Source: Candidatus Hydrogenedentota bacterium
GTDB taxonomy: Bacteria; Hydrogenedentota; Hydrogenedentia; Hydrogenedentales; SLHB01
NCBI GenBank assembly: GCA_016215105.1
Contig: JACRLJ010000102.1
Span: 1-37,379 of the forward strand
DNA: 37,379 nt
Reading direction: 5' to 3'
In this document: in pieces, positions 16,709 through 24,731 of the stretch
How positions within the stretch are numbered: the first letter of the stretch is position 1
Layout: every line of letters begins with the position of its first letter
The notes under the pieces: model-generated
Database searches by the model: none
Seen by the model: the letters and a program-made list of their open reading frames with translations, nothing else
What the model was told of the DNA's origin: nothing
Program-made: the position numbers and the translations under genes

Positions 16709-18187
16709 ATGCCGATTCTGATCGTGGTTAACAATCCCCAAAGCTGGCCGCTCCAAATTCCCGGCGGCGAGGTCATCTCCGCGCGAACCTACCTCACCGA
16801 GCCGGCCTATTCGGACATGCGCAACGCCAAGGTGTTCAATCTGTGCCGCTCCTATAGCTACCAGAGCATCGGCTATTACGTGTCGCTGCTGGCCATGGCG
16901 CGCGGTCACAAACCCCTGCCCAGCATTTCGACCATTCAGGACCTGAAGTCCCTGTCCATCATCCGAACGGTTGGAGACGAGTTGGAGGAATTGATCCAGC
17001 ACAGCCTCCGCCCGATCCAGTCCGACTCGTTTACGTTGAGTATCTATTTCGGACGTAACGTCGCCAAACGCTACGACCGGCTCAGTTCGCATTTGTTCAA
17101 ACTGTTTCAGGCCCCATTCTTGCGCGCTGAGTTCCGCTACGACAAGGACGACCAGCTCTGGACGCTGCATAACATCAGTCCCATTTCCGCCAACGAAATT
17201 CCGCAGGAGCTTTTCCCGTTCTTGATCGAGGCGGCGACGGAATACTTCGAGAGTTCGCGATGGAGCGTGCGCAAGAAGTCCATGCCCCGCTATGACCTGG
17301 CGATCCTCACCAATCAGGATGAGGAAGAGCCTCCATCCGACGAACGCGCGCTGCAATACTTCGTGCGGGCCGCTAAGAAGCTGGGCCTCGGAGCTGAATT
17401 CATTGACAAGGAAGATTACGGGCAGCTTCCTCAGTTTGACGCGCTGTTTATTCGCGAAACCACCCAAGTCAACAACCACACTTACCGTTTCGCCCGGCGC
17501 GCGGCGGCGGAAGGTTTGGTGGTCGTGGACGACCCCGAGTCCATCGCCAAGTGTACCAACAAGGTGTATCTGGAGGAGTTGCTTGGCCGCTACGATGTGC
17601 CCAAACCGAGGACCTTAATCGTCCACCGCGATAACATCGACGCCATACCCGAGCAGGTCGGACTGCCGTGCATCTTGAAGGAGCCGGACAGTTCATTCTC
17701 GCAGGGGGTCTACAAGGCCGAGGATGATTCGAGCCTGCGCACCATCGTGTCTCAGTTACTCGACGAATCCGAACTGATTATCGCCCAGGAATTCATGCCC
17801 ACTCCCTACGATTGGCGGGTCGGCATTTTTGACCGTCAGCCCATGTACGTGTGCAAGTACCACATGGCTCCGAAACACTGGCAGATACAGCGGACCGATC
17901 ACGTCGGAAAGATTCACTTCGGAAAGGTCGAAACGTTCCCATTGGACAAGGCGCCCGCCCAAGTGGTGCGAACGGCATTGCGCGCCGCCAACTTGATCGG
18001 TGACGGACTCTACGGCGTGGACCTGAAACACATTGGGCGGAAAACCTATGTCATCGAGATTAACGACAATCCGAGCATTGAAGCCGGTGTGGAAGACGCG
18101 GAACTGAAAGACGAACTGTACATGCGCATCATGTCGGTGTTCCTCAAGCGCATCGAACAACGCAAAGAAGCCCGGAACGGCCGATGA
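16709..18187 (+). CDS. RimK-like ATP-grasp ligase with N-terminal RLAN domain
   Basis: A 492-residue amide ligase. Residues ~1-190 match the RLAN domain that precedes a subset of RimK-like ligases (PILIVVNNPQSWPLQIPGGEV, an ARTYL segment, RVCN-like FNLCRSYSYQSIGYYVSLLA). Residues ~200-480 are ATP-grasp: KCTNKVYLEELL, PCILKEPDSSFSQGVYKAED for nucleotide binding, IAQEFMPTPYDWRVGIF, and the metal-binding YVIEINDNPSIEAG. Relatives join an amino group to a carboxylate, often glutamate, using ATP. AGGA lies six bases before the ATG. Its stop overlaps the start of the next ligase gene (ATGA), so the two ligases are made together. The actual substrates are unknown. Confidence 0.92.
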   Translation: MPILIVVNNPQSWPLQIPGGEVISARTYLTEPAYSDMRNAKVFNLCRSYSYQSIGYYVSLLAMARGHKPLPSISTIQDLKSLSIIRTVGDELEELIQHSLRPIQSDSFTLSIYFGRNVAKRYDRLSSHLFKLFQAPFLRAEFRYDKDDQLWTLHNISPISANEIPQELFPFLIEAATEYFESSRWSVRKKSMPRYDLAILTNQDEEEPPSDERALQYFVRAAKKLGLGAEFIDKEDYGQLPQFDALFIRETTQVNNHTYRFARRAAAEGLVVVDDPESIAKCTNKVYLEELLGRYDVPKPRTLIVHRDNIDAIPEQVGLPCILKEPDSSFSQGVYKAEDDSSLRTIVSQLLDESELIIAQEFMPTPYDWRVGIFDRQPMYVCKYHMAPKHWQIQRTDHVGKIHFGKVETFPLDKAPAQVVRTALRAANLIGDGLYGVDLKHIGRKTYVIEINDNPSIEAGVEDAELKDELYMRIMSVFLKRIEQRKEARNGR

Positions 18188-19416
18188 CCGAAACCAAACC
18201 CCTGGGCCTATTCGAGCGGATCGGCGTTGAAATTGAATATATGATCGTGGACCGGTCTACGCTGGCCGTACGTCCAATCACCGACAAAGTCATCTGGAGC
18301 GTTGCCGGCGAGTATCTCAATGAGGTTGAACGCGGCGTCATCTCGTGGTCAAACGAACTGGTGCTTCACGTCATCGAATTGAAGACCACCAATCCGGTCC
18401 CTTCCACCGCCGGCCTGACCACCGCGTTTCAGAAGAGCGTCGCCGAGATCAATGCGCTGCTGGCCCCTCTTGACGCCTGCCTGATGCCGACCGCCATGCA
18501 CCCCTGGATGGACCCCTTCCGCGAAATGGTCTTGTGGCCGCACGACGCGAACGAGATCTATGACGCGTTCAATCGCATCTTCAATTGCCAGGGACACGGT
18601 TGGTCCAACCTGCAAAGTGCGCATCTGAATCTTCCCTTCGCGAACGACGAGGAGTTTGCCCGGCTGCACGCCGCCATCCGTTTGGTCTTGCCCATCCTGC
18701 CCGCTTTGGCCGCGAGTTCTCCCGTGGTCGAGGGACGGCGGACCGGCCTGATGGATAACCGCCTCGAAGCCTATCGCACCAATTCCCAGCGGATTCCCTC
18801 GATCACGGGAAGAGTGATTCCGGAGCCGGTTTTTTCCATGGCCGGCTATCAGAAGCTCATCCTTCAACGCATGTTCGCCGATATTGCTCCCTATGATCCC
18901 GAGGGCGTCCTCCAGTATGAATGGCTCAATGCCCGTGGCGCGATTGCCCGCTTCGAACGCAACACGATCGAGATCCGCGTGCTGGACACGCAGGAATGCC
19001 CCGAGGCCGATCTGGCGATCATCGAAGTCATCATCGCGCTGCTCAAGGCGCTGACGGAGGAACGCTGGGTTTCCCTTGACGAGCAGAAGGCGTGTACCGT
19101 CGAGTCACTCGAAACCATCTTTCTTCAAACCGTCGAGGACGCCGATGCGGCCGTCATTCATGATCCGGCTTACCTGCGCGTATGCGGATTGCCTGAAACG
19201 AAGGCATGTACCGCAGGTGAATTGTGGCGGGATCTTGCGAAGCGCCTGTTCGCGCACAATGGGATTTCGCCCGCGCTGACACGCGTGCTCGAGCACGGCT
19301 CCCTTGCGCGGCGTATAGTCGAGGCCCTGAATAACGAAGGCTCGAACGACAGGATGAATGCGGTTTATGGAGAGTTGTGCGCTTGTCTTGCCGAAGGAAA
19401 GATGTTCCTCGCCTAG
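18184..19416 (+). CDS. GCS2-type glutamate-cysteine-ligase-like carboxylate-amine ligase
   Basis: A 410-residue member of the glutamine-synthetase-fold GCS2 group. FERIGVEIEYMIVD is the first glutamate-rich metal motif, and LKTTNPVPS, HPWMDPFREM, the histidine-bearing NCQGHGWSNLQSAHLNLPF and NTIEIRVLDTQECPEAD follow. These enzymes ligate an amino acid to a glutamate carboxyl using ATP. The gene is translationally coupled to the RimK-like ligase, so a product with at least two amide bonds is a fair inference. Its TAG stop lies inside the CTAG terminus of a repeat element, which separates it from the amidohydrolase. It is not assigned as gshA because no glutathione synthase gene lies next to it and its partner is a RLAN ligase. 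Confidence 0.9.
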   Translation: MTETKPLGLFERIGVEIEYMIVDRSTLAVRPITDKVIWSVAGEYLNEVERGVISWSNELVLHVIELKTTNPVPSTAGLTTAFQKSVAEINALLAPLDACLMPTAMHPWMDPFREMVLWPHDANEIYDAFNRIFNCQGHGWSNLQSAHLNLPFANDEEFARLHAAIRLVLPILPALAASSPVVEGRRTGLMDNRLEAYRTNSQRIPSITGRVIPEPVFSMAGYQKLILQRMFADIAPYDPEGVLQYEWLNARGAIARFERNTIEIRVLDTQECPEADLAIIEVIIALLKALTEERWVSLDEQKACTVESLETIFLQTVEDADAAVIHDPAYLRVCGLPETKACTAGELWRDLAKRLFAHNGISPALTRVLEHGSLARRIVEALNNEGSNDRMNAVYGELCACLAEGKMFLA

Positions 19417-19509
19417 AGGCGCGGCCAGAAAGCCTCCGCTTACCAAAACCCGACAAAAGCGAGCGCCGGTGTTAAATAACTTACAGGTGCTTTCTCGCCG
19501 AACTCCTAA
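19413..19509. repeat. CTAG-bounded repeat, long form (copy 4)
   Basis: 97 bp. It starts CTAGAGGCGCGGCCAGAAAG and ends in a decayed tttctcgccgaactcctaa. The first 83 bp match the copy at 28352 with six differences, all transitions. The left CTAG provides the stop of the GCS2 gene. The last part overlaps the likely start region of the amidohydrolase. Confidence 0.85.
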
Positions 19510-20203
19510 GGGGAATCGTCTGATTCTCACCTGCGAGCACGGCGGCAATCGGATACCATCCGCCTACGCCGATCTCTTTTCTAAAGCGGGCGCGGAGTTG
19601 ACGAGCCATCGCGGCTATGATCCCGGCGCCCTCGATCTTGCCAAGGCGCTCGGAAGCGCGTTGCGAGCGCCTCTTGTCTTCTCAACGGTATCGCGGCTGC
19701 TGGTCGAGTTGAACCGGACTGCGCGTCATCCCGCCTTGTTTTCGGAGTTCACCCGAGGCCTGACTCCCGCTGAAAAGGACAAGCTGCTTCGCCGGTACTA
19801 TTGGCCGCACTGGCGCATGATCGAAAGCCTGATCGCTGAATCTCTTGCTCAAGGCATGCGCGTGACACACATCGGTGTGCATACGTTTACACCGGTCCTT
19901 CACGGCGTCGAACGAACGGCGGATATCGGGCTGCTATACGACCCTGCCCGGCCGCGGGAGAAGGCATTCTGCGTGCGCTGGCAGGAGGCCCTGCGCAAGT
20001 CCGGGCTCGAGCTTCGCGTTCGGCGCAACGACCCCTATCGCGGAGCCGCCGACGGTCTGACCACACACCTGCGCAGACACTTCGGTTCCAGCCGCTATAT
20101 CGGTGTCGAACTCGAAGTGAACAACCGATTTGCCGTTGATGACGCGCCAACGTGGCGAGCGATCCAACGCGCCATTACTCAAAGCCTTGATTCGCTACTG
20201 TAA
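19487..20203 (+). CDS. N-formylglutamate amidohydrolase-like zinc enzyme
   Basis: About 238 residues. LILTCEHGGNRIPSAYADLF is the hallmark N terminus with zinc-binding Glu/His. It is followed by HRGYDPGALDLAKAL, LVELNRTARHPALFSEFTRGL, the HIGVHTFTPVL histidine motif and GVELEVNNRF. Family members hydrolyse N-formyl- or N-acyl-glutamate and related amides; here it may process or degrade the ligase product. The start is uncertain. GTG 19487 used here lies inside the repeat element with no ribosome-binding site, another GTG is at 19469, and a CTG at 19520 directly before ILTC has AAGGGGA six bases upstream and gives the family-like start. The element has apparently replaced or moved the original start region. 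Confidence 0.85.
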   Translation: MLSRRTPKGNRLILTCEHGGNRIPSAYADLFSKAGAELTSHRGYDPGALDLAKALGSALRAPLVFSTVSRLLVELNRTARHPALFSEFTRGLTPAEKDKLLRRYYWPHWRMIESLIAESLAQGMRVTHIGVHTFTPVLHGVERTADIGLLYDPARPREKAFCVRWQEALRKSGLELRVRRNDPYRGAADGLTTHLRRHFGSSRYIGVELEVNNRFAVDDAPTWRAIQRAITQSLDSLL

Positions 20204-20313
20204 GCAGGAACAGGCAGGCGGCCTTTCGACGCGGGAAAATGGTATGATAGCGCTTCGGAGCGTCTATCGACGGCGCTGCGATTGTGATGGTGGCAACTGG
20301 TTGGGAGTAGTTC

Positions 20314-20673
20314 ATGCGGCCCGAAGATTTCTGGAGAGACTATGTTGGGGGATTGAGTGTGCGGGATTTTCTTGGGCCCGAACCTCCTGACTCCATCGAG
20401 GTCCTCCATGCCAAAGTCCAGCGGCACATCGCCCAATTGCCGGCGCTGTACGGCCTCACGTTGCAGGGCGGGTCCTGGAAGAAGACCTGTACCGGATTCG
20501 GGCACAACTCCGAACAGGTCGCCGATGGCATAATCTGCTATCTGGAAGCCCGATCCGCCGATTGGGAGAACCGTCCCGCGACGCCTCTTGTCTCCGTCAG
20601 GACTGCGCCCCCGCTTGACTCCGCAGTCGCCAGTGACGAACCCAGCGTGCCTGTGGAAACACCGCAGGTCTGA
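20314..20673 (+). CDS. Small hypothetical protein
   Basis: 119 residues, not recognised. It starts MRPEDFWRDYVGGLSVRDFLG, has a cysteine-containing CTGFGHNSEQVADG segment, and ends in an acidic, proline-rich tail that is probably disordered. No signal peptide or membrane span is seen. GGGAG lies eight bases before the ATG, and a hairpin (GCGCTTCGGAGCG) lies in the short leader. It sits between the amidohydrolase and the thioesterase on the same strand. Evidence for coding is an open frame with a good start; function unknown. Confidence 0.5.
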   Translation: MRPEDFWRDYVGGLSVRDFLGPEPPDSIEVLHAKVQRHIAQLPALYGLTLQGGSWKKTCTGFGHNSEQVADGIICYLEARSADWENRPATPLVSVRTAPPLDSAVASDEPSVPVETPQV

Positions 20674-20703
20674 ACGTGGTCTTTCCAACGCAGCAGATGC
20701 GGA

Positions 20704-21162
20704 ATGTCGCTTCCCATGCCTGACTCGACAACGCCATCCCTCGAAGACTTTGAGATCGTTACCCGGCACATGGTCATGGAAAAGGATCTCAACCCGTTCG
20801 GCAATCTCTACGGCGGCATGATGCTCAGTTGGCTTGATGAAGGAGCGGCGCTGTATGTGATGGAGAAGATCGGATACGCGAATTTCGTCACGGTCAGCCT
20901 GGACAATGTGAATTTCAAAGCGCCCGGTCACCGGGGAGACGCCATCGTGTTGTACTGCCGTGTCCTGCGGACGGGGCGGTCGTCAATCGTCGTTCAGTCG
21001 AAGGCTCTGGCGCACGAGCCCATCACTGGCGCCAAGCGGGACATTATCACGTGCCAAATCACCTACGTTTGCCTGATGAATGAACGGCCCTACCCCTATT
21101 TCCAAAGTGCGGAGTACGCTGAGTGGCGCACTCGGAGCGCCGCGGAGAATCCAGCCCTCTAA
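20704..21162 (+). CDS. Hotdog-fold acyl-CoA thioesterase
   Basis: 152 residues, a normal length for single-hotdog acyl-CoA thioesterases of the YciA/ACOT type, which release free fatty acid and CoA. The motif MEKDLNPFGNLYGGMMLSWLDEGA is the conserved N-A/N-x-x-G-x-x-GG-x-x-x-x-x-x-D catalytic helix region with the essential Asp. VTVSLDNVNFKAPGHRGD is the second conserved strand pair. A methionine four codons later is an alternative start. The stop overlaps that of the convergent coiled-coil gene by two bases, so the two transcripts meet end to end. Confidence 0.88.
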   Translation: MSLPMPDSTTPSLEDFEIVTRHMVMEKDLNPFGNLYGGMMLSWLDEGAALYVMEKIGYANFVTVSLDNVNFKAPGHRGDAIVLYCRVLRTGRSSIVVQSKALAHEPITGAKRDIITCQITYVCLMNERPYPYFQSAEYAEWRTRSAAENPAL

Positions 21163-22889
21163 CTTACCGACGCCGCGTCCGCGGATTGAGGGTAGACGCG
21201 CGCAACGGCGGCTGCCACATCCGATGGGGTTGCGACGACTGGCTCGACAGTGCGCCCACTGGCGCGTTCGACGTCTTCGATCGCAATCAGGTCCAACGGA
21301 TTGGCCATCGCTAGAACCAGGAAGTCGCCCGTGGCGCGAATGGGGATGCACGTGTGCAACTGGACTAGACGCGGTGTAACCAGTCCGGCAGCGCTCGGAT
21401 CAACGTTCTGCGCGGTGAGCCGGACGAAATCCAGCTTGCATTGATTCGCCAGCGCTTGCGCAACAATCTCTTCGCTGACGTACCCATTCTCCACCAGGAG
21501 GCTTCCCAAGTGCCGTTGAGGCGACTTCCGCTGCTCTTCAAGCGCGTTTTCGAGCTGCTCTTGGTCGATGTGGCCGGCGCTCAGCAGCAATGTGCCCAGT
21601 TGTTGCTTCTTCATATCGCGCTCGAAACTGAGCCCGCCGCCCGCCGGCGTGTCCGAAACGCCGCCCGACGGCGGCCTCGGCGGCGCGGCCTCGGCGCGGC
21701 GAAGCGAGTCCACCTCGGCGCGCAGTTGCGCTAGTTCTCTCTGCGCCGCTTCGGTGTCTTTCAGCGCCTCCGCCAATTGTAGCGCGAGCGTCGATTTTGC
21801 GCCTCGCGAGGTCTCTTCCGTGAGCCGCGTCTCCAACATGTTCGCTCGTGTCGCTTCGCTTTGCAGGCGCATCCGGAGATCGTCCGCATCGCTGGATGCG
21901 GTCTTCGAGGCCTCCAACGCCGCTTGGGCCTTGGCCAAATCCGCGCGCGCGATCTCCAGTTCCCACGCTGATGCGCGTTCGGATGTGGCCGCCTCATCCG
22001 CGCGCGTCTTGGCGGCCGCCAAATCCTCGCGTAACGCGGCCGCCTCCTGCTCGATAAGTTTGGCCCGTTCCAGCGCCTCCTGCGGCGCCTTCGCGGCTTC
22101 TACTTCCTTCTCCAATGCTTCAATGCGCCGTTGCGCGGTTTCGTGGTTCGCTGTGTGCTTTGATACCTCGGCCTCCAGCTCCGCAATACGCGCCCGAAAG
22201 CTCTCGGCGCCCGTAGCGTGTTCCGTCAGCTTCGCCTCGAGCTCGGCGGTGCGGTTCTGAGCCGCTTGGGCGGATGCCGCTGATTCGGCGAGAGCCTGCT
22301 CCAGTTGCGCTACCCGCTGCTTGGAAGCCTGCGCCGTCTCGGTGCGTTCCGTAAATGTCTGCTCGAGTTGCGCAATGCGATCCTGAGCGGCGCCCGCCTT
22401 TTCCTGGAGTTCCTTGGTAAGCTGATCGAGCGAGGCTGCTTTCTGCTGCGCCGCCTGCAACGCGTCTGCCCGCTCCGCCAGAGTCCGCTGAAGCAGTAGT
22501 TCGCGCTCTTTGGCGCTCGCCAGCGCTTGCGCGTTTTCGGACTGATTCTTCTCGATGACGCCAAGTTGCTGTCTTACTTGCTCGATGGCCTCGTTGCGTT
22601 CATCCAACAGCCGCTCCAACTGGGTGACGCGCTGCTTCGATTCGACTTGGGATTCCTCGCCCTTCTGAAGGGATTGCTTGATCGAACCCAGAGACTCCAA
22701 CGCAGCGTCCAGCGCGGAATCATCTCGAGCAAAGCGCGCCGCGACATCAGCGGCGAGTGAGCGCATTTCCTGCCGTGCGCGCGTGATCCGCGCCTCGAAC
22801 GCCTCTCGGGCGCCTGCCGTATCGCTGCGCCACTGAGCGATCTTGGATTCTACGTTCGTAATTGCGTCGTTGCTGGCCGCGTCAGTCAT
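21159..22889 (-). CDS. Long coiled-coil protein with C-terminal MshEN (GspE N-terminal) domain
   Basis: 576 residues. Residues ~10-410 are almost uninterrupted coiled coil in repeating blocks of roughly 28 residues (for example RIAQLEQTFTERTETAQ, RVAQLEQALAESAASAQ, RTAELEAKLTEHATGAE). A short Pro/Gly linker (PPRPPSGGVSDTP) leads to a MshEN-type domain at ~430-570: QLGTLLLSAGHIDQEQLENAL, LGSLLVENGYVSEEIVAQALA, and LVLAMANPLDLIAIEDVERASG. MshEN domains often bind cyclic-di-GMP and normally head type II secretion or pilus ATPases; here no ATPase follows. A cytoplasmic scaffold or second-messenger sensor is inferred. A strong promoter lies upstream. Confidence 0.88.
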   Translation of the reverse strand: MTDAASNDAITNVESKIAQWRSDTAGAREAFEARITRARQEMRSLAADVAARFARDDSALDAALESLGSIKQSLQKGEESQVESKQRVTQLERLLDERNEAIEQVRQQLGVIEKNQSENAQALASAKERELLLQRTLAERADALQAAQQKAASLDQLTKELQEKAGAAQDRIAQLEQTFTERTETAQASKQRVAQLEQALAESAASAQAAQNRTAELEAKLTEHATGAESFRARIAELEAEVSKHTANHETAQRRIEALEKEVEAAKAPQEALERAKLIEQEAAALREDLAAAKTRADEAATSERASAWELEIARADLAKAQAALEASKTASSDADDLRMRLQSEATRANMLETRLTEETSRGAKSTLALQLAEALKDTEAAQRELAQLRAEVDSLRRAEAAPPRPPSGGVSDTPAGGGLSFERDMKKQQLGTLLLSAGHIDQEQLENALEEQRKSPQRHLGSLLVENGYVSEEIVAQALANQCKLDFVRLTAQNVDPSAAGLVTPRLVQLHTCIPIRATGDFLVLAMANPLDLIAIEDVERASGRTVEPVVATPSDVAAAVARVYPQSADAASVS

Positions 22890-22938
22890 GCGTCACTCCG
22901 TCGTTTCCAAGACGATACGAACTCCCCTGACTAGGCGT

Positions 22939-22967
22939 ATTCTAGGCAGTTTTCGGAAATGTGTCAA
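22939..22967 (-). promoter_or_regulatory. Sigma70 promoter of the coiled-coil/MshEN gene
   Basis: Minus-strand TTGACA (22967-22962), 17-bp spacer, TAGAAT (22944-22939). It is close to the consensus, with the ATG about 43 bases beyond the expected start point and GGAG six bases before it. Confidence 0.75.
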
Positions 22968-23108
22968 CAGCTATCTTGCGCGGGGTTCCCTTTAGCCCCT
23001 TTTTCAGCGGCCACACCCAAACTACTGGTGGCAATGCGCATACGAATGTTCTAGAATATCGCGGGCTCGGCTTTACCTTGTACAAACAACGCTCGGGAGA
23101 CGGTTTTC

Positions 23109-23823
23109 ATGTTCCGTGGTTCGCTGGTTGCGCTCGCAACACCCTTCAAGACCAATTTCGACATCTCCCGTGATCGCCGGTACGGGCTCCAATAGCACAC
23201 GTGAGGCGCTCGCCCTTACCAAGCACGCCAAGGCCGTCGGCGCCGACGGAGCGCTGCTGATTACCCCGTACTACAACAAGCCAACCGCTGCCGGACTGCT
23301 CGCCCACTATCGGACGATCGCCGAAGGCGTGGACATACCCATCATGCTCTACAACGTGCCGAGCCGGACGGGGATCAATGTAGCTCCGGAGACGGTAGCC
23401 GAGCTCCACAAGATCCGAAACATCGTTTGTATCAAGGAAGCCGCCGGAAACGTGGACCAGGTTTCTCAAATTCGATCGCTGTGCGGCATCACAGTGCTGT
23501 CCGGTGACGACAGTCTGACCCTGCCTATGATGTCGGTCGGAGCGGTCGGCGTCGTGTCGGTGGCGGCCAACGTCGCGCCTGCGAAGGTTGCGGCCTTGTG
23601 CGCTCGGTTCGCCGCTGGCGATCTTGCGGCGGCCCAGGAGATTCACTATCAATTGATGCCGTTGTTCAAAGGCTTGTTCATTGAGACGAATCCCATGCCG
23701 GTCAAGGCTGTTCTGGCGCGTATGGGGCTCATTGAAAATGTGCTGCGTCTCCCACTTACATCGGCACAGCCGGCGACAGTCGCCAAACTCGAGCCGATCA
23801 TTAAGCAACTCGGTATCATCTGA
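23109..23823 (+). pseudogene. dapA: 4-hydroxy-tetrahydrodipicolinate synthase with internal deletion
   Basis: The frame opening at ATG 23109 gives MFRGSLVALATPFKTNFD, the standard DapA N terminus, preceded by GGGAGA. It then runs into a stop at 23193. In the next frame, from about 23167, the rest of DapA continues: PVIAGTGSNSTREAL, ITPYYNKPT, IMLYNVPSRTGINV with the catalytic Tyr, and VCIKEAAGNVDQV with the Schiff-base Lys. Compared with the ~292-residue E. coli enzyme about 52-56 residues are missing, including the GTTGES loop whose threonine belongs to the catalytic triad. A deletion not divisible by three is the simplest reading. A functional enzyme cannot be made from this copy unless the gap is an assembly error. 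dapB follows after 45 bases. Confidence 0.85.
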
Positions 23824-23868
23824 TCCCAAATTGACGCGGATGCGAAGCGGAGACAAGGACTAATAGTC

Positions 23869-24663
23869 ATGAAGATTTGTATGGCGGGCGCCTGTGGACG
23901 TATGGGACGCCGAATTCTCGAGATGACCGCGGAAGCCAGTGACCTCGATATTGGCGGCGCCTTTGATATCCCGGCGCTGGCGGGAACGGAAATCGTCATT
24001 AGCCAACGGGGACACTCGAGCGTACTGCGCGTCTCGGGTGAACCGGCCGCGGAGATCGCGAACTCCGACGCGCTGATTGACTTCACGATTGCGAACGCGT
24101 GTGTGGCCAATGCGCGCGTCGCCGCAGGCCTGGGCAAACCCTGCGTTATCGGGACGACCGGATTGGACGACGCGCAGAAGAAAGAATTGAAGACACTTGC
24201 GCAACGCATTGCCATCGTTCACGCGCCCAACATGAGCGTAGGAGTCAACCTGCTGTTCAAGCTGACCAGTCAGGTTGCCGCCGTTCTCGGGCTGGACTAC
24301 AACGTCGAAATTGTCGAAACGCACCACAATCTAAAGAAAGACAGTCCGAGCGGTACCGCGGTTCGGTTGGCGGAGCGCGCGGCGGAGGCGCTGGGTCTGA
24401 AGTACGATGAGGACGTCACGCACGGCCGCGAAGGGCTGGTGGGCGAGCGTCCGCGGCGTCAGATTGGTATGCACGCCTTGCGAGGCGGCGACGTAGTCGG
24501 CGATCACACCGTGAGTTTTATCGGGCCCGGCGAACGTATCGAGCTGACGCACCGCGCCCACAACCGCGATAACTTCGCTCGAGGCGCGCTCATCGCCGCC
24601 CGGTTCGCGGTCAAAGCGCAGCCTGGCATTTACGATATGCAGGATGTGCTTGGCCTCAAGTAG
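23869..24663 (+). CDS. dapB: 4-hydroxy-tetrahydrodipicolinate reductase
   Basis: A 264-residue enzyme of the diaminopimelate/lysine pathway, reducing the DapA product with NAD(P)H. The N-terminal GACGRMGRRI is the nucleotide-binding loop. LIDFTIANA and CVIGTTGLDD follow, then VETHHNLKKDSPSGTA, which is the catalytic signature with His-His, Lys and the SGTA substrate loop. HALRGGDVVGDHTV and an RAHNRDNFARGAL ending are also typical. The length is normal and the gene appears intact, in contrast to the broken dapA just before it; the pair was evidently one operon. Confidence 0.95.
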   Translation: MKICMAGACGRMGRRILEMTAEASDLDIGGAFDIPALAGTEIVISQRGHSSVLRVSGEPAAEIANSDALIDFTIANACVANARVAAGLGKPCVIGTTGLDDAQKKELKTLAQRIAIVHAPNMSVGVNLLFKLTSQVAAVLGLDYNVEIVETHHNLKKDSPSGTAVRLAERAAEALGLKYDEDVTHGREGLVGERPRRQIGMHALRGGDVVGDHTVSFIGPGERIELTHRAHNRDNFARGALIAARFAVKAQPGIYDMQDVLGLK

Positions 24664-24731
24664 GCCGGCGCGCGGCTTCCTTGTCAGCAATGGCTTCGCG
24701 AATGACATAGGAGTTGCTGACAGAAGTCTCT

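Noticed and set aside
18184-19416. Glutathione pathway gene gshA
   Set aside because: The context is a RLAN-type RimK ligase, a peptidase and an amidohydrolase, and no gshB-like gene is adjacent; the GCS2 family covers many other ligases.
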